A stretch of 64,000 nt of DNA, taken from assembly GCA_016218915.1 (NCBI GenBank), contig JACRCQ010000077.1, positions 1 to 64,000 of the forward strand. The letters are read 5' to 3'. The DNA is from Deltaproteobacteria bacterium (GTDB lineage: Bacteria > Myxococcota_A > Polyangia > Polyangiales > Polyangiaceae). The notes under the pieces were generated by a model that ran no database searches, was not told the origin of the DNA, and saw only the letters and a program-made list of their open reading frames with translations. Made by a program: the position numbers and the translations under genes. Of the stretch, positions 36,813-46,385 are shown one piece after another (position 1 is the stretch's first letter; each line of letters starts with the position of its first letter).

Positions 36813-37352
36813 GTCGAACGCGCTGACCATCAGCTCGTAGAGCACGATCATCGCTGCCTGGGCGAGATTGAGCGACGGCTCGTTGGCGACCATCGGGATG
36901 CGCACGCGCAGCGCGCAGCCTTCGAGCTCTGCTGCGCGCAGCCCTTCGCGCTCCCCGCCGAAGACGATCGCCAAGCTCTTGCCGGCCTCCGCAAGCGCCA
37001 CCACCTCGCTCGCCATCGTCCGTGGCGTCCTTACCTCGCGAAGCCCATGCCGGGCCGAGGTCCCGACCACGATGTCGACGCCGTCGATCGCTTCGGCCAG
37101 CGTCTCGACAACGCGCGCATCATCGAGGATGTGGGTGGCGCCGACGGCCATCTTGCGCGCCTGCTCGTGCGAGGCAGTGGCTAGCGGCAAGGGCGCAACC
37201 AGCACGAGTCGTCGAAATCCGGTCACGCGCATGGCGCGTGCAACCGCGCCAAGATTCTCCGGGTAGCGCGGACGGACCAGCACGATCAACGCGGATCCGA
37301 GTGCGTGCTCACGTCTTCGATGCCCAGCGCCGATTCCCTCAGGTTCTGTCAC
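36786..37352 (-). CDS. SpoU/TrmJ-like RNA 2'-O-methyltransferase
   Basis: 188 residues from a GTG at 37352, where GGAGG lies a few bases upstream; the reverse frame continues far upstream, but that part is antisense to gpmI. SPOUT knot motifs are visible: RYPENLGAVARAMRVTGF (motif 1), IVFGGEREGL (motif 2) and PSLNLAQAAMIVLYEL (motif 3). The 'NLGAVAR' start is the TrmJ pattern (tRNA Cm/Um32), but the C-terminal extension of TrmJ is missing, so the substrate is uncertain. Divergent from gpmI. Confidence 0.85.
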   Translation of the reverse strand: MTEPEGIGAGHRRREHALGSALIVLVRPRYPENLGAVARAMRVTGFRRLVLVAPLPLATASHEQARKMAVGATHILDDARVVETLAEAIDGVDIVVGTSARHGLREVRTPRTMASEVVALAEAGKSLAIVFGGEREGLRAAELEGCALRVRIPMVANEPSLNLAQAAMIVLYELMVSAFDSGAVAPAR

Positions 37353-37406
37353 CACGCCTCCAGCTCCCGGGCGACAAGCGGGCCGAAGCGTACTAGCTTG
37401 CTGTCC

Positions 37407-39065
<1,659 letters not shown>

Positions 39066-39075
39066 CTTCGCCCGC

Positions 39076-40407
39076 TCACTCCAGCGGGTCCGTCTCCTGC
39101 AACGAATGAATCAGCACCTCGCCCGTCCTCGTTACTTCCATCTGGACCTCGAAGGTCGATGACCTGCCATCGCCGTCGAGGTCGCCGTACGCCTTCACCC
39201 GGGCGCTCTTCCGATCCGGGGCCGTAATGATCTCGTACGAGTAGTATTGCGGCTCCGAGATCGAGAACAGGGCGGCCTTCCACGTGGGATGCTCCCAGTC
39301 GGACGGCGCTGTCTGGACCCTGATGCCCTTGGGAATCGACGCGGGCACGCGCGGGGCCGAAGGCGGGAAGCGCAGCGCCCTGCCGTTCGCCAGCTGGCCG
39401 TCGAGGTAGCTCTGCAGCCCGCGCGCGATCGCCTGCACTTCGTAGCGCGCTTCCGACGTCTTGGATTGCGCCAGGTACCTGCGAACCGCGACCACACCGA
39501 GCGCAGCAGCGGTGCCGATTCCTGCTGCCTGATCCTCGGCGCTTCCGCGCAGCTCGAGCTTGGCTACCACCGTGCTCCCTTCCACGCTCAGCTTAAGGGA
39601 TTCGAGGGTCTTCACCACCCCCGCCGGGACTCCCTCGCGAGCGCGCGCCAGCCCCTCGTCGACCTTGACCGCAGCCTGCCGTGCCGTCTCCGCTGTTCCC
39701 AGATCTGCGCGAAAATCGAGGGAGAAGAGCGTGGGCGCCGCTCGGCCGACCGCGGATGCGCTGCGGAATGGACCGTCGGTCGGCTCGCCCCATGCGATCA
39801 GGAAAGCGTCGGGTGCGAGACCCAGATGCTCTGCCAGCTTTCCCTTCTCAGGTCCCCTGCGGAGCACTCCGCGAACAGCTTCTTGTGCGCCGTACAGCAG
39901 AAGGCCTCCGCGATCGACGCAGACCTTGCCGTCGTCGAACGCGACCGCCTGCAGCCCCTCGAACGTCGATGGCTTGCCCTTTGCGATCCGCTCCAGGCAG
40001 CGCAGCACCCGATCCGCGGGGATCGCCAGCGTCGCTGCGACGAGCCTGTGTTTGTCTTCGCTCACGACCAGATCGTTCACCGCTTCCCATGGCGACAATC
40101 CGCACTGCTCTTCAAAAGGGGGAAGATGCTCCTTGGCGCCTGTCAGCTTCATCCAGGCGATCATGCTCGCGAAGACCGGTGCGGACCGCAGCCTGCTCGC
40201 GTCCAGGTGCATGCCCATCGACGCTCCGGGAAGCAGGAACAGCAGCGGGTCGGTGCCGCGCGGCGCGCCCGAGGTCGTCGATGAGCCGCCGGGGGATGCG
40301 GCAGGCGCGAGCGGCGCGATGCGGTGCGACGACGGCGTGCAGGCTGGGGTCGCCACCAGGACCCAGGCAAGCAAGAAGAGGGAACACCAGGGCATGGCGA
40401 CATGCAT
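39076..40407 (-). CDS. lipoprotein with a pilin-like C-terminal domain
   Basis: 443 residues from the ATG at 40407, chosen to give a standard lipoprotein signal (LFLLAWVLVATPAC, Cys near residue 23). The middle (about 50-310) is an unrecognised alpha/beta region. From about 315, YLAQSKTSEARYEVQAIARGLQSYL and the end YEIITAPDRKSARVKAYGDLDGDGRSSTFEV strongly resemble the globular part of myxobacterial PilA-like pseudopilins, including the D-x-D-x-D-G loop before a final strand. There is no pilin N-terminal helix or peptidase site. A surface lipoprotein carrying a pilin-type fold is inferred. Convergent with gpmI. Confidence 0.7.
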   Translation of the reverse strand: MHVAMPWCSLFLLAWVLVATPACTPSSHRIAPLAPAASPGGSSTTSGAPRGTDPLLFLLPGASMGMHLDASRLRSAPVFASMIAWMKLTGAKEHLPPFEEQCGLSPWEAVNDLVVSEDKHRLVAATLAIPADRVLRCLERIAKGKPSTFEGLQAVAFDDGKVCVDRGGLLLYGAQEAVRGVLRRGPEKGKLAEHLGLAPDAFLIAWGEPTDGPFRSASAVGRAAPTLFSLDFRADLGTAETARQAAVKVDEGLARAREGVPAGVVKTLESLKLSVEGSTVVAKLELRGSAEDQAAGIGTAAALGVVAVRRYLAQSKTSEARYEVQAIARGLQSYLDGQLANGRALRFPPSAPRVPASIPKGIRVQTAPSDWEHPTWKAALFSISEPQYYSYEIITAPDRKSARVKAYGDLDGDGRSSTFEVQMEVTRTGEVLIHSLQETDPLE

Positions 40408-40438
40408 GCCCGCTCGACGACGTGCATGCAAGGGGGGG

Positions 40439-41404
40439 TCAGGGCTCGCGCGGTGGCTCTCGCCTGGCCAGGGGGCCCGCACTTCCCTGCGCGGACGGCC
40501 AGCGCGGATCGCCCTCGGTCAGCCACGCCCATTGGCGGGTCATCTCCTCAGCGACGATCCCTTCGTAGGTGTGTCCGATCGTACCTGCGTAGGCGGTGCG
40601 CGCTTCGACTCCGGCGAGCTCCAGCCAGTACAAGCCCACACGCGTGTCCTTCACACACTGCTCCTGACCGCACGCGAACATCATCCTCTGCCCGCCGCCG
40701 CGAGCAAACGTCTTGGCGGTCGACAACGACCAGTTCGCTGTGCCGCCTTCGACCAGGATCGCGCGCGTGTAGCGCTTCGCCTTCCACAAGACGATGTCTG
40801 CGCCCAGGATCGCGCCGAGCGAGAATCCGGCAAAGACCATGGGGCCGTCCGAGACCTGTGCTCCGTAGCGCTGCTTGAGCGCTTTGAGCCCTGCATCGAT
40901 CTCGCGCTCCAAATCCCGACCGTTCCACCCGAAGGTCCAACGATCGGCGCGCGTGCCGGCATCCACACGAGGCTGTCCGCGGGGGCACAGCACGAACGCC
41001 CACTGCGAGGAGACCTGCGTGAAGGTCTCGCAGAACGGCTCGACGCGATCGTAGTTGCCGTGCACTGCGACCACGACCGGGCGAGGCGGAGAAGCGCCAG
41101 CCGGCAGCCCGACCACAGCGTCGCGGTAGCCAGGCACCTGCAGCGCGATGAGCTCAGGCGCGGGCGCCGCAGGGGGCGCAGGCGGAGCCTCGAGCTTGAC
41201 CGCGGGCGGCGCGATGGGCGCAGGGCCGGTCGCTGGGGTCGTCAACGAAGGAACCGCGATGGGATCCTCGTTCTGGGTTGGGGCGCCCGTGGCCTGACGT
41301 GCATCAGGCTGGCAAGCGCCCAGTGCAGCGATGATCACCCAGCAAGCAGCAACTCCGGGGAGCTGTCCTGGGTGCAAACGCCCGCGGCCGATCGCATGGG
41401 CCAT
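40439..41404 (-). CDS. alpha/beta-hydrolase-fold lipoprotein
   Basis: 321 residues. A lipobox-like ALGAC (Cys31) and a Pro/Ala-rich spacer (35-85) precede an alpha/beta hydrolase domain: VVVAVHGNYD (oxyanion region, His-Gly), the nucleophile elbow GFSLGAILG, and a likely catalytic His in GTIGHTYEG. It could be an esterase or peptidase-like enzyme anchored in the envelope; the substrate is unknown. It lies upstream of the pilin-like lipoprotein in the same direction (31-base gap). Confidence 0.78.
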   Translation of the reverse strand: MAHAIGRGRLHPGQLPGVAACWVIIAALGACQPDARQATGAPTQNEDPIAVPSLTTPATGPAPIAPPAVKLEAPPAPPAAPAPELIALQVPGYRDAVVGLPAGASPPRPVVVAVHGNYDRVEPFCETFTQVSSQWAFVLCPRGQPRVDAGTRADRWTFGWNGRDLEREIDAGLKALKQRYGAQVSDGPMVFAGFSLGAILGADIVLWKAKRYTRAILVEGGTANWSLSTAKTFARGGGQRMMFACGQEQCVKDTRVGLYWLELAGVEARTAYAGTIGHTYEGIVAEEMTRQWAWLTEGDPRWPSAQGSAGPLARREPPREP

Positions 41405-41450
41405 GCGCTCATTTTGACCGATCGCGGAGGATTGGGCCAGAAAGCGGCGC

Positions 41451-42782
41451 CTACTTCACATCCTTGATGGCTGCGAAGAAGCGAGGCGGCTCCACGAACT
41501 CCGTGTAGCGCAGGCGCTCCGTGCCCGCGGAATCGAGGATGATCACCGTGGGCAACCCGGCGACTTTGTAGCGCTTCTGTGTGTCCGCCACGACCGGATC
41601 GTCGTCGTTGGTCGCGTCGATCTTCAGGAGCACGAACCGATCGAGCTCTCCACGGACGTCCGCCTGGGTGAAGGTCACGCGCGCAAGCTCCTTGCAGGCA
41701 GCGCACCATTCAGCCGTGAAGTCGATGAGCACGGGTCGTTTCTGCGCCTTGGCCTGTGCAAGCGCTTCGGCCTCCTGGACCGACCAGACCAGATCGCTTT
41801 GGGGAACGACCCTGGGCTTCTCGAGCCATGTGATGGCCACGATCAGCCCCAGCACGGAAGCCACGATGGCGACCAGTTTGCGCGCGGCTTTCGCGCGGCC
41901 TTCGTCGAACCCAAGGTGAATCGCTCCAGCCGCCAGACCCGCGACGGCAAGGATCATGGCAGCGATGGGGACCCAGCCGGCCACTGGCACCAGCTTGGTG
42001 ACCTGAGGCAACGCATTCTTGAGGAAGTAAAGGCCGGCGACCAGCAGCACCACGCCGAAGAACGACTTGACGCTGTTCATCCAGGCGCCGCTCTTGGGAA
42101 GGCTGATCGCAAAGGTACCCACGAGCCAGAACGGCACCCCGAGCCCGAGGGAGAACAGAAAGAGCAGCACCCCGCCCAGCCATGGGTTCTGCGTCTTGCC
42201 GATCATGATCAGGATGCCGGTCATCACCGGACCGGTGCAGGGCGCGCACACGATGCCGCTGACCAGGCCGAGCAGGAAGGCGCCGAGAAAGCCCACGCCG
42301 CCCACGGTGGCCGCCTTGTTGGTGAGCGAAGAGGGGAGCACGAACTCGAACGCGCCGAACATCGCGAGAGCGAGCACGAAGAAGATGATCGCGATGGCTC
42401 CAACGACCCACGGGTTGCCGAGCGCAGAGCCGAACAGGCTGCCGGTGAGTCCAGCGACCACCCCCAGCGGCGTGTACATGGCAGCGATTCCGAGCACGTA
42501 CACGCTGGAGAGCCCCATGGCGTGCCAACGGCTCTTCGCCTTCTTCGCGCCGAACACGGCGACGGTCACCGCGATCATGGGGTACACGCATGGCGTGAGG
42601 CTCGCGCCCAATCCTCCGATGAATGCAGCGATTCCTGCGTAGACCGGGCCTTTTTCGAGCGCACGGTTGAACGCGTCGCCCAGCCCGCCTGCCCACGCGG
42701 GCACGGTGATGAGCACCAGCAACGCGGCCGTCGCGATGGAGACCGCGCGACGCGGTCCAGAGAGCGAGCGAAGATCGAGCAT
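41451..42782 (-). CDS. DsbD-like thiol:disulfide transporter lacking the N-terminal domain
   Basis: 443 residues. A signal-like segment (about 13-31) is followed by eight membrane helices with the DsbD redox pair: Cys65 in TPCVYPM and Cys179 in CAPCTGP (a second Cys182 is present). A C-terminal thioredoxin domain follows, WCAAC at 359-363. The N-terminal periplasmic immunoglobulin-like nDsbD domain is absent, as in ScsB/CcdA-thioredoxin fusions. It passes electrons from cytoplasmic thioredoxin to periplasmic substrates such as cytochrome c maturation or DsbC-type proteins. Confidence 0.92.
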   Translation of the reverse strand: MLDLRSLSGPRRAVSIATAALLVLITVPAWAGGLGDAFNRALEKGPVYAGIAAFIGGLGASLTPCVYPMIAVTVAVFGAKKAKSRWHAMGLSSVYVLGIAAMYTPLGVVAGLTGSLFGSALGNPWVVGAIAIIFFVLALAMFGAFEFVLPSSLTNKAATVGGVGFLGAFLLGLVSGIVCAPCTGPVMTGILIMIGKTQNPWLGGVLLFLFSLGLGVPFWLVGTFAISLPKSGAWMNSVKSFFGVVLLVAGLYFLKNALPQVTKLVPVAGWVPIAAMILAVAGLAAGAIHLGFDEGRAKAARKLVAIVASVLGLIVAITWLEKPRVVPQSDLVWSVQEAEALAQAKAQKRPVLIDFTAEWCAACKELARVTFTQADVRGELDRFVLLKIDATNDDDPVVADTQKRYKVAGLPTVIILDSAGTERLRYTEFVEPPRFFAAIKDVK

Positions 42783-42803
42783 TCGAGGTTCCGGGTGAAG
42801 TGA

Positions 42804-42896
42804 GGCTACAGGCTTCGGGCTCCAGGCTTCAGCCAGTAGAAGGTTCCCAAGGCTTTGAAATCTCGAGGACCCGTCTGCCCTGGAGCCTGCAGCCCT
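42804..42896. repeat. heptamer repeat, two facing inverted arms
   Basis: Arm 1 (42804-42834, forward) reads GGCTACA GGCTTCG GGCTCCA GGCTTCA GCC. Arm 2 (42879-42896, reverse) reads GGGCTGCAGGCTCCAGGG, starting 14 bases after the stop of the TPR gene. The 44-bp core between them has no gene. Same family and layout as the repeat at 19236-19488. Confidence 0.8.
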
Positions 42897-42909
42897 TGTG
42901 CAACAGGCT

Positions 42910-43656
42910 CTAGTTTACGTCTAGCTCTGCCAATCGTTTCTCTGCAAGCGCGAGCTCTGCTTCTAGCGCAATCGCCATGGCAGGGCGACCGGCGCGCGTT
43001 CGCGTGACGAACGCACGCAGATAGCGCTCAGCATCTGCGCGGCGTCCCGAGTGGAAGCAGAGCAGCCCGAGGACAAATCTGCCGTATCCCTGTCCACACG
43101 CGGCCTCCTCCAGCTGCTGGATGACCTCGTCGATGTCGTCGACCGGCTCGTTTCTCGTGGCGCGAACCAGCGCGAGATGGCCGACGTACAAGGGGCGATC
43201 CGTGGTGCTCCAGCGAATGGCGCGCAAGAAGGCGGCCTGGGCCCCTTCGAGCTGTCCGGCCAGATACAGCACGCTGCCCAGGGTCCACAGGTGAAAGGCG
43301 CGCCGGCTGGCAGGTGCAAGGCGGGCGGCCAACCGAAGGTGACCCACGGCGCCCTCGACGTTTTCCAAGCTGGCCATGACGCGTGCCAGGTCGTGGTGGC
43401 AGACGTCGGGCAAGACCCTCAGCTCGAGCATCTGCTCGGCAATGTCCTGGGCGCGCTCGAACTGGCGTTGCTCGAAAAGCGCGAGGTAGAGCTGGCGCAG
43501 CAGCATCGATTGCGTGACGCGGTCGAGCGGGGCGCGGGTTGCAAGCCCCTGTCGTGCCAGGCGAGCTCGGGAAGCGGCGGAGCGTGCGGCCATGGCCTTC
43601 TGAAGAAATCCCTCGGCCGTCCCGGTCGTTGGGGCAGGCTCTCGCGCGCGCTTCAT
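42910..43656 (-). CDS. TPR-like cytoplasmic protein
   Basis: 248 residues from the ATG at 43656 (MKRAREP...); longer frames upstream are antisense to the small lipoprotein gene. It has at least four helix-turn-helix TPR-like units (LYLALFEQRQFERAQDIAEQML, LARVMASLENVEGAVGHLRLA, LGSVLYLAGQLEGAQAAFLRAI, GLLCFHSGRRADAERYLRAF). There is no signal peptide. A protein-protein interaction role is implied; no partner can be assigned. Divergent from the small lipoprotein gene with a 93-bp gap. Confidence 0.75.
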   Translation of the reverse strand: MKRAREPAPTTGTAEGFLQKAMAARSAASRARLARQGLATRAPLDRVTQSMLLRQLYLALFEQRQFERAQDIAEQMLELRVLPDVCHHDLARVMASLENVEGAVGHLRLAARLAPASRRAFHLWTLGSVLYLAGQLEGAQAAFLRAIRWSTTDRPLYVGHLALVRATRNEPVDDIDEVIQQLEEAACGQGYGRFVLGLLCFHSGRRADAERYLRAFVTRTRAGRPAMAIALEAELALAEKRLAELDVN

Positions 43657-43749
43657 GACGTTGAGGTTAGCAAGACCTGCACATACGTCCAGAAATGTGC
43701 AAGATACCGCCTTGCGCAACTTTCTGGTCCAGAACATGGTGCTTGACCC

Positions 43750-44091
43750 ATGAACGCCTTTGCCGATCCGCGTTCCCGCGCAGTCCTGCCAAGAGCTGCG
43801 AGCACGGCCGCCCTGCTGGGACTGGCCCTTTCGGCTTGCGGGCTGTCGTCCTGTCACAAGGCAACCGAAGCCGATTGCGAGCAAATCCTCGATCGGATCG
43901 TGGAGCTGGAGCTCAAGGATCAGGGCGTGACCGATCCGGAGCTGGTCAAGAAGCGCACCGAAGAGACCAAGTCACGCAAGCGCGAGCAGCTGATCAAGAG
44001 CTGCGTGGGGAAGCGCGTGAGCCAGTCCAACATGGAGTGCATCCGCACGGCGAAGAACGCCGCGGAGATCACGGACAAGTGCCTGAGGTAG
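43750..44091 (+). CDS. small lipoprotein of unknown function
   Basis: 113 residues. A long signal (STAALLGLALSAC) gives a lipobox Cys at residue 30, followed closely by a second Cys. The mature part is a charged helical domain with paired cysteines (EADCEQILDRIVELEL ... LIKSCVGKR ... MECIRTAKNAAEITDKCLR), four Cys in all, suggesting two disulfides holding a helical hairpin. Small Cys-paired lipoproteins of this kind are common in Myxococcota (from memory). No function is known. Confidence 0.75.
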   Translation: MNAFADPRSRAVLPRAASTAALLGLALSACGLSSCHKATEADCEQILDRIVELELKDQGVTDPELVKKRTEETKSRKREQLIKSCVGKRVSQSNMECIRTAKNAAEITDKCLR

Positions 44092-44104
44092 AGGGCTGGT
44101 GAAG

Positions 44105-44129
44105 GGCTACAGGCTGCAGGCCACAGGCG
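44105..44129 (+). repeat. heptamer repeat arm after the small lipoprotein gene
   Basis: GGCTACA GGCTGCA GGCCACA GGCG, starting 13 bases after the stop of the lipoprotein gene and in its sense orientation. It faces the short arm at 44301-44318 that follows glyQ. The 170 bp between them hold no supported gene. Confidence 0.7.
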
Positions 44130-44300
44130 TTCCCGAAAGACGCGGCGGCCACGCCCAACCGACGTGCGCGTACACGCGATCGAAGTTCCATCGGAGCCAC
44201 CGTAGTGGCGCGCCACCGGCGCGCATCCGTTCAACGCGGCATCGCCGCGTCTCTGCAACCAGCGCATCTGCCTACCCGGCGCGCACCGGCTGCGACCTGG

Positions 44301-44318
44301 AAAGGGCTGGCCTGGAGC
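44301..44318 (-). repeat. short heptamer arm after glyQ
   Basis: On the reverse strand GGCTCCAGGCCAGCCC begins directly after the glyQ stop codon. It is short, but in the same position (3' of a stop, sense orientation) as the other members of the family. Confidence 0.5.
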
Positions 44319-44319
44319 C

Positions 44320-45213
44320 TCACTGCGCCTTCTGCATCAGCGGGTAGCCGAGCGCTTCGCGCTGCGCGAGGTAGGACTCCGCAATCCCGCGAGCGAGGCC
44401 ACGAACGCGTCCGATGAATCGCTGGCGCTCGGTGACTCCGATGGCGCCTCGGGCATCGAGCACGTTGAAGGCGTGCGCAGCCTTGATCACGAAGTCGTAC
44501 GCGGGCAGCACGAGCTTGTTGAGCGGATCGTTGGACAATCCGAGGAGCCGCTTTGCCTCTGCCTCGCAGTGGTCAAAGGTCGCGAAGTGCGAGGCAACGT
44601 CGGCCTGCTCGAAGTTGTACGACGACCACTCCCACTCAGAGCGCTTGAGCACCTCGCCATACTTGACGTGATCGTTGAACTGCAGGTCGTAGACGTTGTC
44701 GACATCTTGCAGGTACATCGCGATGCGCTCGAGTCCGTAGGTGAGCTCGCCGGACACCGGCTTGCAGTCGATGCCGCCGACCTGCTGGAAGTAGGTGTAC
44801 TGGGAGATCTCGAGGCCATCGAGCCACACCTGCCATCCGAGGCCCCAGGCGCCGAGCGTGGGAGACTCCCAGTCGTCCTCGATGAAACGCACATCGTGCG
44901 CCAGCGGGTCCGTGCCGATCGCGGCCAGGGACTCCAGGTACTGCTCCTGCAGATTGAGGGGCGAGGGCTTGAGGATCACCTGGAACTGGTGGAACTGCTG
45001 AAGACGGTTCGGGTTCTCGCCGTAGCGCCCGTCGGTCGGGCGTCGAGAAGGCTCCACGAACGCAACGTTCCAGGGCTCAGGGCCGAGCGCGCGAAGGAAG
45101 GTTGCCGGGTTGTAGGTGCCGGCGCCGACCTCGGAGTTGTAGGGCTGCACGATCAGGCAGCCGCGTTCCGCCCAGAATTTTTGAAGCGTCAGGATGAGGT
45201 TCTGGAAGGTCAT
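44320..45213 (-). CDS. glyQ: glycyl-tRNA synthetase alpha subunit
   Basis: 297 residues from the ATG at 45213, which matches the family N terminus (TFQNLILTLQKFWAERGC). Class II synthetase motifs are FVEPSRRPTDGRYGENPNRLQ (motif 2 region), FIEDDWESPTLGAWGLGW and SGELTYGLERIAMYLQ (motif 3). The alpha subunit holds the catalytic site of the bacterial alpha2beta2 enzyme and needs the beta subunit (GlyS). No glyS is next to it here: the downstream neighbour is a convergent small lipoprotein gene, so glyS must lie elsewhere. Confidence 0.96.
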   Translation of the reverse strand: MTFQNLILTLQKFWAERGCLIVQPYNSEVGAGTYNPATFLRALGPEPWNVAFVEPSRRPTDGRYGENPNRLQQFHQFQVILKPSPLNLQEQYLESLAAIGTDPLAHDVRFIEDDWESPTLGAWGLGWQVWLDGLEISQYTYFQQVGGIDCKPVSGELTYGLERIAMYLQDVDNVYDLQFNDHVKYGEVLKRSEWEWSSYNFEQADVASHFATFDHCEAEAKRLLGLSNDPLNKLVLPAYDFVIKAAHAFNVLDARGAIGVTERQRFIGRVRGLARGIAESYLAQREALGYPLMQKAQ

Positions 45214-45397
45214 GACAGGGGGCAGACCGTACCCAGCGCAGGCAGGTCCGTCCAGTCCCGCTGCGGTCACCAACGGCTCGACCCTGGTGGGGAGCTGAGC
45301 CAGCCGGGCCGCGCATGAGCACGCTGTCGGCGCTCCGAAGGACTGAACCCATGTCCCGCTCTGCGCGCGTTTCCTCGGGGATCCAAGGGCCCTTCGC

Positions 45398-45425
45398 TGA
45401 AGTCTGTAGCCCGCAGCCTGTAGCC
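45398..45425 (-). repeat. solitary heptamer repeat
   Basis: On the reverse strand: GGCTACA GGCTGCG GGCTACA GACTTCA. It lies between glyQ and rpmH, just upstream of the rpmH promoter, with no facing partner that I can see. It is the one member of the family not directly behind a stop codon. Confidence 0.65.
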
Positions 45426-45434
45426 TCCTTTGGG

Positions 45435-45464
45435 TTGACGCCCCTGGGGGGTGCGTGTCAGACT
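45435..45464 (+). promoter_or_regulatory. candidate rpmH operon promoter
   Basis: TTGACG (45435-45440), 18-bp spacer, CAGACT (45459-45464). The start site would be near 45471, about 17 bases before the rpmH ATG, leaving the TGAGGT ribosome binding site (45476-45481) in a very short leader. Confidence 0.45.
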
Positions 45465-45487
45465 CCGCGGCCCTTTGAGGTAGACCC

Positions 45488-45640
45488 ATGTCGAAGCGTA
45501 CTTACCAACCGCACAACAAGAGCCGTGCCCGCACGCACGGATTCCGCAAGCGCAACGAGACCAAGGCCGGTCGCAAGGTTCTCAAGGCCCGCCGTCTCAA
45601 GGGACGACATCGCCTCGCGACCACCATCTACAAGAAGTAG
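45488..45640 (+). CDS. rpmH: 50S ribosomal protein L34
   Basis: 50 residues, MSKRTYQPHNKSRARTHGFR followed by a Lys/Arg-rich helix, an exact L34 pattern (family length 44-52). TGAGGT lies six bases before the ATG. It starts the conserved rpmH-rnpA-yidD-yidC-jag block. L34 sits at the 23S rRNA core of the large subunit. Confidence 0.97.
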   Translation: MSKRTYQPHNKSRARTHGFRKRNETKAGRKVLKARRLKGRHRLATTIYKK

Positions 45641-45643
45641 CTG

Positions 45644-46108
45644 GTGGCTGGTGCTGCGACCCGCCAACCGGGCGTTGCCAGTCGCCCTGCAAAGGGCGGG
45701 CAAACGAAGCCGTCTGCGGCCCCGGCTGTGCTCGACCGTCGCATCCACCATCGCACGGACTATCTCCGGATCCAGAAGACCAACGTCCGCGTGACCTCGA
45801 GGCACTACGTGTTCCTTCTCGCCCCCGGCCTGCGGCCGGACACCGGCCGCGTTGGTATCACCGTGTCACGCAAAGTCGGCACTGCTGTCGTGCGCAATCG
45901 CGCGCGCCGTCTCGTGCGCGAGGCGTTGCGCCGCATGCCTGAGCTGGTTCCTGCAGGCATCGACATGGTGGTCGTGCAGCGCTGCCCCCCAGGCGAGATG
46001 CGCATGCAAGATGCCCTTGCAGAGATGCAAAGCGTGTCCAAGCTGATCGCGCGTCGCTGCCAGGCTCTGGTAGCGACGCCCGCAGGGCCCACGGGGGATC
46101 CGCCGTGA
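45644..46108 (+). CDS. rnpA: ribonuclease P protein component
   Basis: 154 residues from a GTG three bases after rpmH, longer than the usual 110-130 because of about 30 extra Pro/Ala-rich N-terminal residues. The core has RVTSRHYVFLLAP, GRVGITVSRKVGTAVVRNRARRLVREALR (the RNR motif, RxRxKR-like) and a conserved hydrophobic C-terminal strand/helix. It binds the RNase P RNA and helps 5' processing of tRNA. If the true start were an internal codon, the N-terminal extension would shrink. Confidence 0.94.
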   Translation: MAGAATRQPGVASRPAKGGQTKPSAAPAVLDRRIHHRTDYLRIQKTNVRVTSRHYVFLLAPGLRPDTGRVGITVSRKVGTAVVRNRARRLVREALRRMPELVPAGIDMVVVQRCPPGEMRMQDALAEMQSVSKLIARRCQALVATPAGPTGDPP

Positions 46109-46368
46109 TCGCACGCGCCATGATGGCAATTGTCCGTCTGTACCAGCTGACGCTCTCGCCGTTGTTCGGCAACGTGTGCCGGTTCCATCCCTCGTGCTCC
46201 AGCTACGCCATGGAGTGTCTGCGGATGCATGGTGCGTGGCGCGGAACCTTGCTTTCCATCCTGCGTCTCGGTAAGTGCCACCCGTTTCATCCTGGTGGCT
46301 ACGACCCGCCGCCACTTCCTCCTTCTTCCCGTCGCACCGACGAGCTGTCTTCGCGGCCTGCGACCTAA
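46105..46368 (+). CDS. yidD: membrane protein insertion efficiency factor YidD
   Basis: 87 residues from a GTG overlapping the rnpA stop by four bases. Signature: LYQLTLSPLFGNVCRFHPSCSSYAMECL ... GKCHPFHPGGYDPPP with the conserved three Cys. It is a small amphipathic, membrane-associated protein that aids YidC-dependent insertion. Ordinary position between rnpA and yidC. Confidence 0.96.
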   Translation: MIARAMMAIVRLYQLTLSPLFGNVCRFHPSCSSYAMECLRMHGAWRGTLLSILRLGKCHPFHPGGYDPPPLPPSSRRTDELSSRPAT

Positions 46369-46385
46369 CCCGAGTTCAATCTGCC

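Noticed and set aside
45214..45487. Replication origin next to rpmH
   Set aside because: No dnaA gene, no cluster of DnaA boxes and no AT-rich unwinding region in the interval.
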